The notes under the pieces: model-generated
What the model was told of the DNA's origin: nothing
The model's database searches: none
Seen by the model: only the letters and a program-made list of their open reading frames with translations
Made by a program: the position numbers and the translations under genes
Assembly (NCBI RefSeq): GCF_016086655.4
Contig: NC_052136.2
Coordinates: 57,900,492-57,964,491, forward strand
DNA from: Lepeophtheirus salmonis
Lineage: Eukaryota; Arthropoda; Copepoda; Siphonostomatoida; Caligidae
Length of the DNA: 64,000 nt
Direction of reading: 5' to 3'
In this document: positions 13,259 through 25,142 of the stretch, piece after piece
Numbering within the stretch: position 1 is the stretch's first letter
How the letters are laid out: each line of letters starts with the position of its first letter

Positions 13259-13420
13259 TTATATTTGTTTGCACTGAGGAGTGTTGTCACGAAATGAATA
13301 TTTTCGCACCGGTTCCACTACAAATATAAGTATAGGGGCTTGCATACTTTTTCCACTAAAGATATCAAAAGACAATTCTTCTTCCTCTGGTGTTTTGTTA
13401 AACCCTTTGTTGTAGAACAT
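13259..13420 (-). CDS. Small unrecognised open frame (53 codons)
   Basis: An ATG at 13418-13420 opens a 53-residue frame ending at a TAA at 13259. The frame stays open upstream of the ATG to about 13490. The composition is unusually protein-like for this window: an acidic block (TPEEEELSFDIF), then SGKSMQAPILIFVVEPV and a basic/Cys end. The minus-strand reading of the next 500 bases (13540-14040) also has protein-like pieces, such as EYIMFYQDQKTMQKAHMS, broken by stops. It could be part of a decayed transposon gene or a small exon. I do not recognise the family, and chance is not excluded. Confidence 0.2.
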   Translation of the reverse strand: MFYNKGFNKTPEEEELSFDIFSGKSMQAPILIFVVEPVRKYSFRDNTPQCKQI

Positions 13421-13540
13421 CCTTTTTAAAACGCGGTTAGTGCATGGGGTAAAATAGAAACCCCAAAAATAAAACGTATTTAATTACATGCTAAATAGTT
13501 AAACGATTAAAATAATTTCCTCACAATTATTTATCTTATA

Positions 13541-14050
13541 ATGGTCCGACATATGAGCTTTTTGCATCGTTTTCTGATCCTGATAAAACATGATGTATTC
13601 CACCTTTTTATCTAGGATTTTCCATCTCCTTAATAGCATTGAAAATCTCCAATATTGAATAAAGTGTCAGGTTCCAAGATAAATGCTTCCTTCTTTTGGG
13701 GTCCCCTTATCATCCTTTGTTACTCACAACTCCGCTATTCTTTTCATAAAGTTTAACAATTAGTTGAAGCACATTATTAATGGTCTTTATTCTACACATC
13801 AGTCAAAATGATATAATTGCTTTCATGGTTGTTGTGGCAAAATCTTTAACAATAGACTTTTCCTTATACTCCTGTAAACTTTGAAGTATTTGAATGCGTG
13901 TCTATTGTTGGGAAGTTGTGAACCACTGATTGCAGAAGAAGGGAATTCCATATTTACAGTGATAGTGAGATATCTTGTAGAGGGTCTGTCCTTATTTCTT
14001 TGCTGAATTTAAAGATCCATTGATGTCACAAGTAATAAGTAGTCTTCTTT
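13541..14050 (-). pseudogene. Possible decayed coding tract, family unknown
   Basis: The minus strand shows several consecutive protein-like segments in changing frames with stops between them (for example MEFPSSAISGSQLPNNRHAF and EYIMFYQDQKTMQKAHMS). The sequence is less AT-biased than its surroundings. No catalytic motif is identifiable, so this is offered only as a likely old coding relic. Confidence 0.2.
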
Positions 14051-15127
14051 TACATTCATAAATTATAATGTTACATTTGCAGTGTATATCATGAATTACT
14101 TTTGTCATGTCATTGCATTAATCTTAATTAATTAATAATAACAAATAGGTGCTAAAATAGTAAATTTTTAACTTAATCCAATAACTATTTGTCTAAATCA
14201 TATATTTTTAGTAATAAAAGTCTAAGAAAATATATCAAATAAAATAAAAACTATATCATTCTGATTTTCAAATTGGTATTAGGAAAATAAGAAATTGAGG
14301 TAAATCTATAAAATATTTTTCCTTTTCCCCAAAAAATGTTTAGATATAAGATAAAATATTGTTAATATATGTGCTTGTACAATTTTGGTACTGCCGTCCG
14401 CACAGCTGTTTCTCTTCACCTTCATTGTATTGGGCAATTTTGATAATTAGATAAAAAAATATAGTAAAAGTATTATTCAAAAAAAATTATTTAGTTTAGT
14501 GTCTTTTATGGCATTCAATCCCATGTTTCAACTATACTTTTTATCCAAAAACTACCCAAAATCATTAAAAAACTTTTTGGCCAATGTGGAAGGATATATC
14601 AATTTTTTCAGCTCATAAAGATTGCAAAAAATGCGGAAATATAACAAAATTCAAACGAGTATATTTTTAAATAGGTCTAATATTATATATTCATATACAT
14701 AGGTAAAACGAAAATATTTGCACATTTGGAAAATGGTCAATTAAAACGGATTTATGTGGATAAATATCTATATTTTTTCTTCTCTTGGTAGATTATAAAT
14801 AATCTCCAGATATTTATTTTACTGAATGACATGTGCAAAAAGGGGCACTCATTTGAAAATAAGAAGAAAAAAAAAGTTTTATCGAAAAATATTTCTTTGT
14901 CTTATCATTTGTATCTTAATTGTTCAGATTTTTATAGAAACTAACAGAACTTTGATTATCTAATTATATGTATACAAAACTTTCTAACTATCAAAAAATG
15001 AGATCATTAATTTTAAATGAAGGATATACGGTACTCTTGGGATGAGGATTATGCAATAATTGAATATTCTATGAATTATCGATATGTAAAGGGTATAATT
15101 TTGCCTACAAATATTAGTACAAGTTGA
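14051..15127. other. AT-rich stretch, no feature seen
   Basis: Nothing recognisable on either strand. Confidence 0.55.
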
Positions 15128-15615
15128 TAGGATATAAGAAAATTTCCAACCTAACAAAGATATTTTTCAATTTTTTAAATTTTATTTTCAACATAGTCTC
15201 CTTGTAACTCTACACACTTCTTCCAGTGATGATTCCATGTCTGTAACCCTTCCAAATAGTCCTCGGTGTTTTTTATGTAAAGTAATTATTCACAAAACAC
15301 TTTTCGTTTTTGGCTCAATTACTCCAAAATGGATTGACTTAAACGTTTCAATTTTTAACACAACAAGCCTTCATATGTTTCCTATTTTTTAAATCTATTT
15401 AAGGTGATTCTTTCAAAGAAAAAAAAAAATTGACAGTTGGACACTCGATTTGATCCATTTTCACAAAAATACTCAGATCAACTTATTCAAACGATTGTTA
15501 CATACCAACTACACGTCTAAAATGGCTAAAACTTTAGTCAGTAACTGCCAATAGATGGGAATAGATTTATATTACTCATAACTACACAATAAATATGGAA
15601 TTTGAATAGATCAAA
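15128..15615 (-). mobile_element. Internally deleted mariner (MITE), copy 1
   Basis: The left part, read on the minus strand, encodes the end of a mariner transposase: EDYLEGLQTWNHHWKKCVEL, then QGDYVEN, and a stop near 15185. The right part (about 15470-15560) is the 5' leader of the same family and matches the leader in the elements at 34978-35494 and 38797-39308. The catalytic middle is missing, leaving about 490 bp. The terminal inverted repeats are eroded: the left end resembles the AAGTTTCCCACC end of the 35-kb copy and the right end is barely recognisable. Confidence 0.7.
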
Positions 15616-16158
15616 ATAAAATGATATTATCAAGCAATAGTTGGTAATTAAATAATACATTTTAAGACGAAGAAATGGCAATTAGAACAAAATGCTTAAA
15701 CATATTGCAACTCATACAGACATGGCAACTGGTAGGGACATATAAATATATAGGGTGTGAAAATTGTGCGTACCTATTACATTTGGGGGAGTGCGCAAAT
15801 CCAAAGATATTAATAATACATGAATATATTTTCTAATTGGTGTTCTAATTAGAGCTCTGAACATGATATATTATTATTTTGTGATTTTCTTCTATGATAA
15901 AAACATTAAAAATATAATTTTCCTAAATAGATAAAAGCATGATGTTTTCTATGTAGTATAATGAAGAATTTAAAGGCTTTGACTAATCATGTTACACTTT
16001 TTTTTCTATAAGTAGTGAAGTTATCTCTATTTTCTGTTCATAAATTAATGAACTGATAAAATTATGCTGAACAAAATTATTAAATAAAACAGATTAATAA
16101 AAATAAATAAAAGTACTCGGAATCCTTTTCCTCTCAGATTCATACAAATTGTATCAAT
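15616..16158. other. AT-rich stretch, no feature seen
   Basis: Nothing recognisable. Confidence 0.55.
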
Positions 16159-16625
16159 ACTTGATGCTTAAGGAAGTGGCAGCAGATGAATTTAACTTGC
16201 ATTGGGGTCCAGAAGTTAACTTGTACAATTTGTGGATCGAGGTATATTATAGGATATTAAAAGCAAAACATAAACATGGAACATGGAACGCGGCAGTGGT
16301 GGAGTTTAAACTGCCTTGGGGTCCAGGAGTTTGGGGGCTGAGTTTTATTTTGAGATATTAGAAGGGTTCTTTGATGATCAGGGAAGAACATTGGCGGATA
16401 AATTTAACCTGCTTCGGGGCCAATGAGTTCACCTGCTCAGCCCCAGGGCCGGGGTGTATTATTGGATATTAGAAGGGGTCCTTGATGCTTAAAAGCATAG
16501 CGACTGTGGATTTTAAATTACTGCGGGCCAAGCACTTCACCCGTGTAATCTGAGGCCCAGAGTGAATTTTTGGAATTAGAAGGGATTTTTGATGCTCTGG
16601 GAAGCAGCTGAAGTGGATTTTTTTT
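16159..16625 (+). repeat. Tandem repeat, period about 101-111 bp, four units
   Basis: Four imperfect units share the same order of landmarks: GATGCTTAAGGAAG-like, a TTTAACTGCNTTGGGG-like block, an AGTTCACCTG-like block, CCCAGGG, and a GGATATTAGAAGGG-like end. The end landmark falls at 16253, 16354, 16465 and 16573, giving spacings of 101, 111 and 108 bases. A fifth partial unit ends near 16620. The array is clearly richer in G and C than its surroundings. An open frame at 16149-16361 runs over the first two units but is not maintained, so I treat this as a minisatellite rather than a repeat protein. Confidence 0.75.
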
Positions 16626-16739
16626 TCATATTTCAATAGTTTGATTGCCCGAACATAATATAATTAGTTACATGTCGATCCTCAATTCTACTCTGAATCC
16701 AATTAAAAACCTACAATAAATCCTCTAGGTTACTCTCTG

Positions 16740-17110
16740 AGCAGACACGAATTGGATCTATTTCGGAAAGGAAGTTCTCCTCTCAGGAATTAAGAAAATT
16801 TATTCTGCAAATTACCAATTCCAAAAAAATGGGCAAGCTAAATAGTTCAATCGATTAACATCACTAGATATAAACTCGGATACATACCCTCATCAAAATT
16901 TCATTTCAAGGATAAATTCAGTCTACCTCAGAGATACTATCTCAAGAAGTATCTTGGAAAACAATTAGACTTGAATTCTAATTTCTTTTAGTAAATGGGA
17001 AACCTAATGGTAATATTGATCGATTACCGTTTATTCCTCACTCCAAAACAGCATAGTCAAAAAGTACGAAATCTAATAGAAGAATCCATATCTTTTCGGC
17101 AAGATATGGA
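16740..17110 (+). pseudogene. Gypsy integrase-like scrap, copy 1
   Basis: The words LDLFRKGSS and then NYQFQKNGQAK (about 16755-16843) resemble the end of a Ty3/Gypsy integrase core, where a motif like SSPYHPQSNGLAEK precedes the C-terminal part. A similar sequence occurs at 21738-21870. In this copy it runs on in broken frames to about 17110. The identification rests on one short motif and on recurrence, so it is tentative. Confidence 0.35.
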
Positions 17111-20100
17111 AAATTTCTAGGAATAAACAATAATAAAATCACAGGATCTCGTCAAACAGTTCGTTGTAGGTATGTGTGTAAAGCCATTGCAAGAATTTTT
17201 ATTTGAGGACCCCACGTAAACTTTTGTCTTCAAATTTGCCGACGGACACCCCATTTTTTACGACTAAAATATGAGATTACTTTTTTTGTAGAAAATACAT
17301 TTCCATTTTTTCCAGTCAGTACATAAATAATCAAAATTTCCGACCAACATACCATTTTTCCCGTCTCAAATGATACATAAGGGGAGGGGATCACACACCC
17401 CACACACTCTCTCGTGAAAACGGCCCATTATATTTGTTTAGTGAATATTACAAAAGTCAACAAGAATTAAATATTGTAGTTTCTGACTCGCTGATTTCAA
17501 ATTTGAATTTTTAAATTCAATATAGCCAGCTAATAATAATTTAAATAATAATAATAAAAGTAATGGTTTTGTAGATAAATAATGATTTGATTTGTCATCT
17601 ACAGTATTCAAAATACACAAGGACTTATTTATAAGCATAAATGATTTGCTACTTAAAGATAAAAATATCTTATCTGTTCCAATTTCAAAATTTATTTATT
17701 ACTACAGCATTCATGTTCAGATTTTCCTGAACAGTATGTAAGAATATTATATTATTATTTATTATAGATTTTATCAATGAAATATTATCCTATCTGAATA
17801 TTTATAACATAGATTTTATAGAGCAAAAATCCTACACAATTTCGAAATGTACAAAAGTGGCATTTTTATTTTTATTTGGGGAATTATTAATTGATCATTA
17901 ATTTTCAAAAGATTGTACGATTTATAAGGATATATTTCACCTATAATGTAAAATTTTAGGCAAGTATTTTAAGTTATAATTAAACATGGTAAATGGGATG
18001 GAATTTCCGTTCTTACAAGAATCCCTTTACTAGAAATAATTTGTGGCATCTTTAAGAAAAATAAGTATAGGGGGGGAAAAGATCTGCCATATTATTTTTC
18101 CTTTTTTTAATAGGGAAAGCTTTGAATTGTCATTAAACGTTCATTTGAGGAAAGAAAGAGCCCTACATAATTTAATTGCTAGAAACGAATTTTCCTTCTA
18201 ATACTTAGTCATTTAAAAAATAGTTAAATATATTCATTTCTTTTTCCATTTGAAGTTTGCCTTACTCTAATATAAGGTTTACTTATTCTTTCAAAAATTA
18301 CTTAATTATTTTGCTAAAAAAAAAAATACGTATAATTTTTTTAAAACTATTCCTCTGAATCTCGATACTTATTTAAAGGTTTTTAAACACATATATGTGT
18401 AGAAGCAACATAAAAAATCCTAACAAAACTTTTTGTGAGAACCTATTCTGTAAAATTAAGCATGCCTTGTAGTCTACTCTCAATTACTTATCAGAAAATA
18501 AAGGAAGAAAGAAGATCCACTAGAGAGTTACTTGTTTAATTTGAATCACCGAATTCAATTTTTAGTAAGTATTTAATGTGATGTTGACTTAAACATCAAT
18601 TTGCATGGCTTGATATTTTATAATTAATAGAATTTATAGAAAATATACGTTGTCAAAAACTTTACACTCTTTACAATACTATTATTTTACCAGAATAAAA
18701 ATATATTTCAGGCTTAAGTGTAATTTTTTATCCATGAAAATTTTCATAGTAATTTCCTATTAAGAAAAAATAGCTAGAAAAGAGAAAAATGAAGTTTTCT
18801 CATTTTTGTCTTTAAAATTCCAAGTTCTTTTTATGCTGCCTCAACACCTATGTTAATATGCAGAAATGAGAAATTCATGATTGGCGTTTTACAAACGGAC
18901 CATCAACACCAACATCATTACAACTTTGATGAGTAAAGTCCCACACAAATTAGTAATAGAAATTTATTTCGGTAAAAATATTGATTTTAAACATTAAATA
19001 TTTTTTGCATTTGCGATTTATTAAATTTGTCAATCTAGAATAATGGTTTTTTTTTTTTAAACTTTCCAATGCTGTTATCATTATTTTTCAATTCTCTATT
19101 AGATAACATTGAACCAAGTACGAAGTTACTACGTGTGAATATGCTCATAAAAGATGGAGATGAACACTGATTTTTTTTGGGAGCTATAGGTAAAAGCCCT
19201 TTTGTACTCAAAGTAGAATTGAACATCGACATCCTGCCTATATCCTTGCCAATATGGAGTAGGGTTTGTATACAATTCCTTTCTTTCACAGTTGGTAGTA
19301 GCTTATCTATTGAAACATTTTAAAAGTTAAGCTGCTCTCCTTCAAATAATTTCCAAGTTATCAGTGCCACCATGTCCATTTTTGGTTTTTTTTTTTTTAA
19401 ATTTACAACTCTAATAATCCTTTTTGCAAGTGGCTAAAGCCTGTCAAATATATAATTAATTAATAAGTACTCTATCAAGCGTAACATAGAAAATGAATTT
19501 GTGAGTTTGAGTGAAATAGAGACAAAATGAGATAATAATTTGAATTTTGATGAAACTAAAAGGATTTTCCAGGAACCATTTGTTGAAAGCATGCAGAACT
19601 GCATAAAAAAGGACTTTAAATATATACAAATATTGTTATCATAAAATGACATTTACAATTTAAAGCAAAGTAGATAAGCAAGAAATTGTTGAATGAAGAG
19701 TTGATACATATACAAAAAGAGGTTTGAAACGTCTATGAAATTACAAGTTATCTAGATGTAGCCTAAGCAAATGGGATCATAGGATATCTGGAAGATTAAT
19801 TTTGAGTGTTGCCAACTCTTGTACCGATTACACATTTTAAACTAACATTTCATGTTTAAATTTCTTTAGTTATTTTTTATTTTATTTTTCTCAAATTATG
19901 TAGATTTAGAAAATAAATTAGATTTGTGTTCTGAATAAATATTATACAAACATTTCATTGTGCATTTATTTTTTTTAAGTAGGTCAAATTATAGTGATTC
20001 GGCTTTCCCTACCAGATGGGGGAGTTGATACATTTACCACCTTTTTTTGAGTGCCTGTATTTTAAAACGAAATGTATATGTAGATGTGTTGTGAAACTCA

Positions 20101-21737
20101 ATTTGCAACAATCAACATGATATATATTTTTGTATTTTACAGGGGGAAAAGGAAGAAGAAGGGTATCAACACATTCTTGCCTCCCCTACATACAAAAAAT
20201 ATCACTCCTTGCTTATAATCAGATAATCACGATGTGATATTCAATGTATGTATCTCACTTATTTCTAAAAGAACAACATCTAGATGAAGAAAAATATAAG
20301 TAATTAATCAATTACCTCCTGTTGAGGACTACAAAGCTATAAAATAGAGGAATGGAATGAGCTTGTTACCTTGAATAGTTTTCCTTGGCTGTGTAGTATT
20401 TATTTTCCACGCAAGATGTCACTTTTAAGATACCACAGATGACGTTACTTCATTCCTTCGTGACGTATGCAACTTTATCTTCTCTATACATAATTAATCC
20501 TGTCAATTCAATTAAAAAGATAAACTCATGGAGATTCGGGGGTTAGTTATAGAGATTTTCATGGTCCCCCAACACTCCTAGCGGACAAAAAATATCATTG
20601 TAGTCACCTAATATTGAGGGGGGATATCACTTGATCATCGTTTCGCCATTTTGTTCATAGCTTTAGTATACTATACTCATAGAGATTAAACATATCGAGT
20701 GATGATTTGAAGAAGTAGTTGATGCTGTCAAAAAATAAAAAAAAAATAGTTGAACATACCATTCCAATTATAATAGTTAACTAAGTATGTTAAAACATAG
20801 TTGCCGCTTTAAATATTTTAAATACAAATTGTAATAATAATAATTTATAACAATAATTATATGAATTTAAAGATCTCAATAGCTTAGTGAAGTATTTTAG
20901 AAAAGATTATTCAATGAAATATAATTATATTTTATTTCAAACAATAAAGTTTAAATATAATTTTACTTAGTCTTTCAAAATATTAATAATGGTCTCGGGA
21001 GAATATCTGACTATATTTACATTCATGAATAAATAGTTATTTATTCTTAAATTTAATAAGGTTCGTGAATATGATCCTAACTTTGGTCCTTTGAACCTTC
21101 GCACTTTCTTTTTTCCCCAAATGATATAATTTTATACCTATTTAGAAAATAGATTTAATTGGTTTGAATGAAGGGTTTGATTCAGGATATGAATCAAAGA
21201 CATGATCATTAACAGATTGAAAGGCCTAATTATTTTTCTTAATCCCGATATTTTTTACAACGACTACTATAAAATTATTGGAGCTTAATTATAGTAGGAG
21301 ATACTATCTTTTCGATTTTTATGGTCAACTATCTTTCTTTTCTCTTCTGCTGTCGCTAGGTCAAAGAATTTCCCTTGCTATTTGCTTAGTATCATTATTC
21401 TATTTATTTTGTCTGTATGACTAGTGATGCAAATCCTGTGTACAATGGGCATGTTTAAAAAAACGGAAAATCAACATGGTAACCCTGAAAATTTGCTAAA
21501 TATTTTTGAGGAGAGAAAAGAATAATACATAAAACGTTTAATTATATCACCTAGAATCAGCTTTTACAAGAGAGGAAGGGGAAAATGATATAAACAAGAA
21601 CATTTGCTAGAATTATTCCGATGTTGATTCCCTATTCTACTCGAAGTCTGACAAGGACATACAGTTATAACTCCGAAACAAATCCTCACAGTTCTTTTAT
21701 GTGTCCACACGAACATTCAATCAGGTTTTGAGTATAA
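17111..21737. other. Long AT-rich stretch without recognised genes
   Basis: I checked for transposase motifs, retroelement motifs and repeats and found none. Open frames at 17438-17638, 19035-19289 and 19434-19652 (minus) are short and AT-driven. The strip 20340-20600 is less biased but not recognised. Confidence 0.5.
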
Positions 21738-21953
21738 TTGAATTTATTTAGGAAAGGATATTCACTAAACATGAAGTCAATAATAATAACAACTGTCAAG
21801 GAAAATAAATTTCATTCTTCAGATTACCAATTCCAAAAAAACGGGCTAGCTAAAAAATACAAAGTCAATGTCAATGTGTATGACAATACCTTATGGAACA
21901 AAGCCCTAATCAGATTAGAATTAAGGGTTAAGAGCAGAGAGATTAACAGCTGA
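21738..21953 (+). pseudogene. Gypsy integrase-like scrap, copy 2
   Basis: The open frame contains NLFRKGYS, then HSSDYQFQKNGLAKKY, which resembles the SSPYHPQSNGLAEK-type motif near the integrase catalytic Glu region. The nucleotide text ATTACCAATTCCAAAAAAA followed by GGGC(T/A)AGCTAAA is shared with 16813-16843, and the upstream LFRKG block is shared too. The scrap is too short to show catalytic residues. It could instead be any shared repeat. Confidence 0.35.
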
Positions 21954-22325
21954 CCAAAAAAATACTTAATAGGTACAATTTTTTTGGTTAGCTTCGATAA
22001 CGCCGTCTTAAATTTATGATTTAACTCACAATTCTTTGTTGAGTGGTATATTCAAAGTAAGTGTTTGTTTCAAGGGATGGGTAAGATACTAGCACAACAA
22101 CGCCTCTTTCATATCATAAATAAAGAAATTCACTCTGAAGTTACCTTATTAGTAAAGGCAAATATACCAATATTGACATGTGTACTTAAAGGCTTGTTTT
22201 TAATGCTTCTTTTGTCAATATCCCTTTGTTTTTTAGGCCTACGTAATATAATAAAATATATACGTGTGTATGTGTAGAAAAAAAAATATTGTAGGTATTT
22301 ATTAGCCATAGAATAGTTATCTTCT

Positions 22326-22885
22326 ACCTACTCAGGGGCGTTTGATCAAAAAATAAAAAAAAATATAATTTTTGAAAAAAATTTCAAAATCCTATATATG
22401 TTAACAAAAATTTCAAAATGAAATTTAAAATAGTAAATTTTAGGAATTTTATTTTTTCGCAAATTCATAGATATTCACACAAAATAAATTCTCAATTTAC
22501 AGAATTCCACGAAAATATAAATTTTTTGAAAAGAAAATCTAAAGTTAAATTTCAAATATTAAATTTGTAAAAAAATTGCAAAAATCCAAACCTGTGAAGA
22601 AAAAATTTCAAATATTAAATTTTACAAGAAAAAAATCAAAAAATTTCAGCAGTTTACAAAAAAAATCTTTTTTGATTTTTTTTCTTCAAAAATCCACACC
22701 TATTCAAAAGATTAATTTTTTGGGAAAAACATTTCTTAATTCAATTTAAAATATTAATTTTTTGGGAAAATAATTTCATAATTCAATTATAAATATTAAT
22801 ATTTTGAAAATATTATCGCAAATATTAAATATTTTTGCTTTTTGGGGAAGAGGCTATAGCCCTATTAATCCACCCCTGCGGCGTC
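22326..22885 (+). repeat. Degenerate AT-rich repeat, copy B
   Basis: Repeating AAAAATTTCAAAAATCCA- and AATTTTTTGGGAAAA-like words run through the stretch, as in copy A. The right end is G/C-containing and reads, reversed, GGACGCCGCAGGGGTGG then GGGCTATAGCC (about 22850-22890). It corresponds to the GGGACGTATGCAGGATT end of copy A. The left end begins CTCAGGGGCG near 22331. No coding content. Confidence 0.55.
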
Positions 22886-23376
22886 CTTGCTAATCAGCCT
22901 CCTTTTCGTTCATTTGAGCCACGATATTTATTAAATACATTTTAATATAGAAGCACAATTTTCCATCAAAATGTGTTTCCTTTATTAATTACATCATAGA
23001 TCATTTCCCAACGAACCAAACAATTAATTCAATCCCATTATATAAGATATTTAATAAGTTACACATGGCTGTATTTTTCTCACGAAATCAATATTTCTAT
23101 GATTACTTTTTTTTGTAAAATATATAAATTCTACCATAGTAGTAGCAATAAATTGATGGTATGGTTCTAAAATGTTATATTAATGAACGCACACTATATT
23201 TGTGTATGTACTTAGAATACAGTATTAGTCTAGCTTTTTATTTATATATTTTTAAAGTTGATTTTATTATAAACTGTTCATGTTCTTATAAATGTGGTAT
23301 TCTGCTCCAATAACAAAGCCAAAAACAGATGTCATGAGATTGGGTCTAAAATAACCGATACATATACGGGCACTAG
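22886..23376. other. AT-rich stretch, no feature seen
   Basis: Nothing recognisable. Confidence 0.5.
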
Positions 23377-23484
23377 GTAATTTTGCAATAAACAATTTTG
23401 CCTCAAGACATTTACCTTAAACAATTTCACCTGGGGAGATTTTGTCTTAAAGTCATTTTACATCAAAGATATTTTGCTTAATAA
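23377..23484 (+). repeat. Short 16-bp tandem array, degenerate
   Basis: About seven diverged units of the type CAATTTTGCCTTAAAGA follow one another (for example CAATTTTGCCTCAAGA, then CATTTACCTTAAA, then CATTTTACATCAAAGA). Spacing is near 16 bases with small indels. The unit resembles that of the cleaner array at 24761-24888. Confidence 0.5.
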
Positions 23485-24001
23485 CACAAAGGGAAGAATT
23501 AGGGGGTTGTGGAATTTTGAACAATAAATTGAAGACAATAATGGCATTTATCTATGAGCGCTGAATCAATAATTGATCTCAGTTTTTCTTTCAGTCATCC
23601 GAATTCTGTAATATCTGAGATAATAGTAATTTGGGACAAATAATCATTCAGAGTAATTATTTACCCTTTAAACAATCACCAGGTAGGATTAATAAGTGTT
23701 TTTATGATTAAAAGGAGTTTTAATTATTTTGTATCTTTTTCTGAAATGGATGTATTTCTATTTTTAAGCTGAAAAATGAAGAAAAACAACACTCTTTTTA
23801 GAGCCTTATAGTAATAACTTAGTTTTAATACATAGTGATGAGTGATATCAAAGTTTATACTATAGAAAAATATTCAATGTTTAATTTATAAAAATACCTA
23901 ATTAAAAAATATGGATCTACTAGGACTTTTGTTGCATTTTGTGTATTGCATTGTTGCATATAAGTGATTCCATTTTGAAATATTAAAATTCTATACTCAT
24001 C

Positions 24002-24295
24002 GTTTCTGGAACGCTTTATTGTTTCGATTCTGGTGTCCCATTCCCAAGGAAAGAGTCAACTCTACTTCTTTATGAGTTTTGGATTTTCCTCCCGTCGTCC
24101 CTTGTGAATTCAGAATCAGAATGCGATTATCTCTTGAGATGTTTGATCAAGTTCGAAGTATTTTCCTTCAATTGCGTTGATCTTCCTTTTACGAGGCAAA
24201 CGATTCGAATAGAAGTGCTAATCACTTCTCCGTTAGTAATTATCATTAGACATGACGGATTATTCATATTAAAAAAGACTCATCGTCAAGCATAA
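24002..24295 (+). other. Open reading stretch of normal composition, unrecognised
   Basis: A frame stays open from about 23990 to a stop at 24293-24295. It encodes about 97 residues with mixed composition, including CFDSGVPFPRKESTLLLYEF, a Cys pair (ECDYLLRC) and a hydrophobic ITSPLVIIIRHDG near the end. The local sequence is less AT-rich than its flanks. There is no ATG near the beginning; TTG or GTG are the only early candidates. It could be part of an exon, a transposon relic or chance. I do not recognise it. Confidence 0.2.
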
Positions 24296-24760
24296 TATGA
24301 GACAAGCTCCATTTTATTCCAACAGAAAACAAATATTTAATAAATTTTATTGAAATAAATATTCCATATTTTGAAATAAAAAATTCAAAGGGAATATCAC
24401 TCTAATTTCAAGATAAAAAGAGAAAGTAAGTCGTACGGGCGAACTTATACCCCTAAGGTGTTCATAGGATTGGGATATTTATGTACTTAATGCCCTCCTT
24501 TTACTTTTTATACGGGCTACTATGGACTAATTATTGAAATATCCGTGGGCTTAAAAAATAATAACTGACTACAATTGACGTCGTGTTGGATATTTTACTA
24601 GGCATCCACATTAACAAATATATGTAAACCCTCATTCCCTCATACGTTTGTACAAACAGCCAAGTGAGATCCTTTAATAATAAATAATTTTTATTTTATT
24701 ACCACCAATTTTTCTATTCAGATTCTTCTTTACTTATGATTTATTATTTGTCGTGTGCAG

Positions 24761-24888
24761 ACACATTGCCGAAACCATAATTGGTGATAGCCACTTTGCC
24801 GAAAGGACACCTTGCCGAATGACCTCTTTGCTGAACAGACAGTTTGCCGAAGGATTACTTTGCCGAATGACCACTTTGCCGAATAAAA
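24761..24888 (+). repeat. 16-bp minisatellite (TTTGCCGAA unit)
   Basis: The core GCCGAA (once GCTGAA) starts at 24768, 24798, 24814, 24830, 24846, 24862 and 24878. The last six are exactly 16 bases apart. The unit is close to CACTTTGCCGAATGAC. Open frames on both strands in this array are products of the repeat and not genes. Confidence 0.85.
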
Positions 24889-25139
24889 TATCAATATATT
24901 TGAGGATGATTCCTGCTCAAATACTATATAGTTATGATTCCCATTCATGTTAATCCGAAATTAAAGTATAATATATTGTTTTGTTTTTTCTCTCGACCAA
25001 CTGGCATTGCTTTATTCTATTATTCTTAATAGTGATCAAAAATTATAAAAAAATTGAAACGGCAAAACAATTAGAGAAAAAACTATTCTCAACAATATTT
25101 ATACTAAAATGGGCGCAGTTATCATAAATAAAAAAGGAA
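24889..25139. other. Spacer between minisatellite and LINE tail
   Basis: AT-rich. The A/C-rich run at about 25147-25210 is the 3' end region of the minus-strand LINE. Confidence 0.5.
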
Positions 25140-25142
25140 TAC

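Noticed and set aside
24761..24888. Possible CRISPR-like array
   Set aside because: The units are contiguous 16-mers with no distinct spacers, and the context is eukaryotic.
24730..24953. Two open frames with Arg/Phe/Gly-rich repeats
   Set aside because: They are translations of the 16-bp minisatellite, one on each strand.
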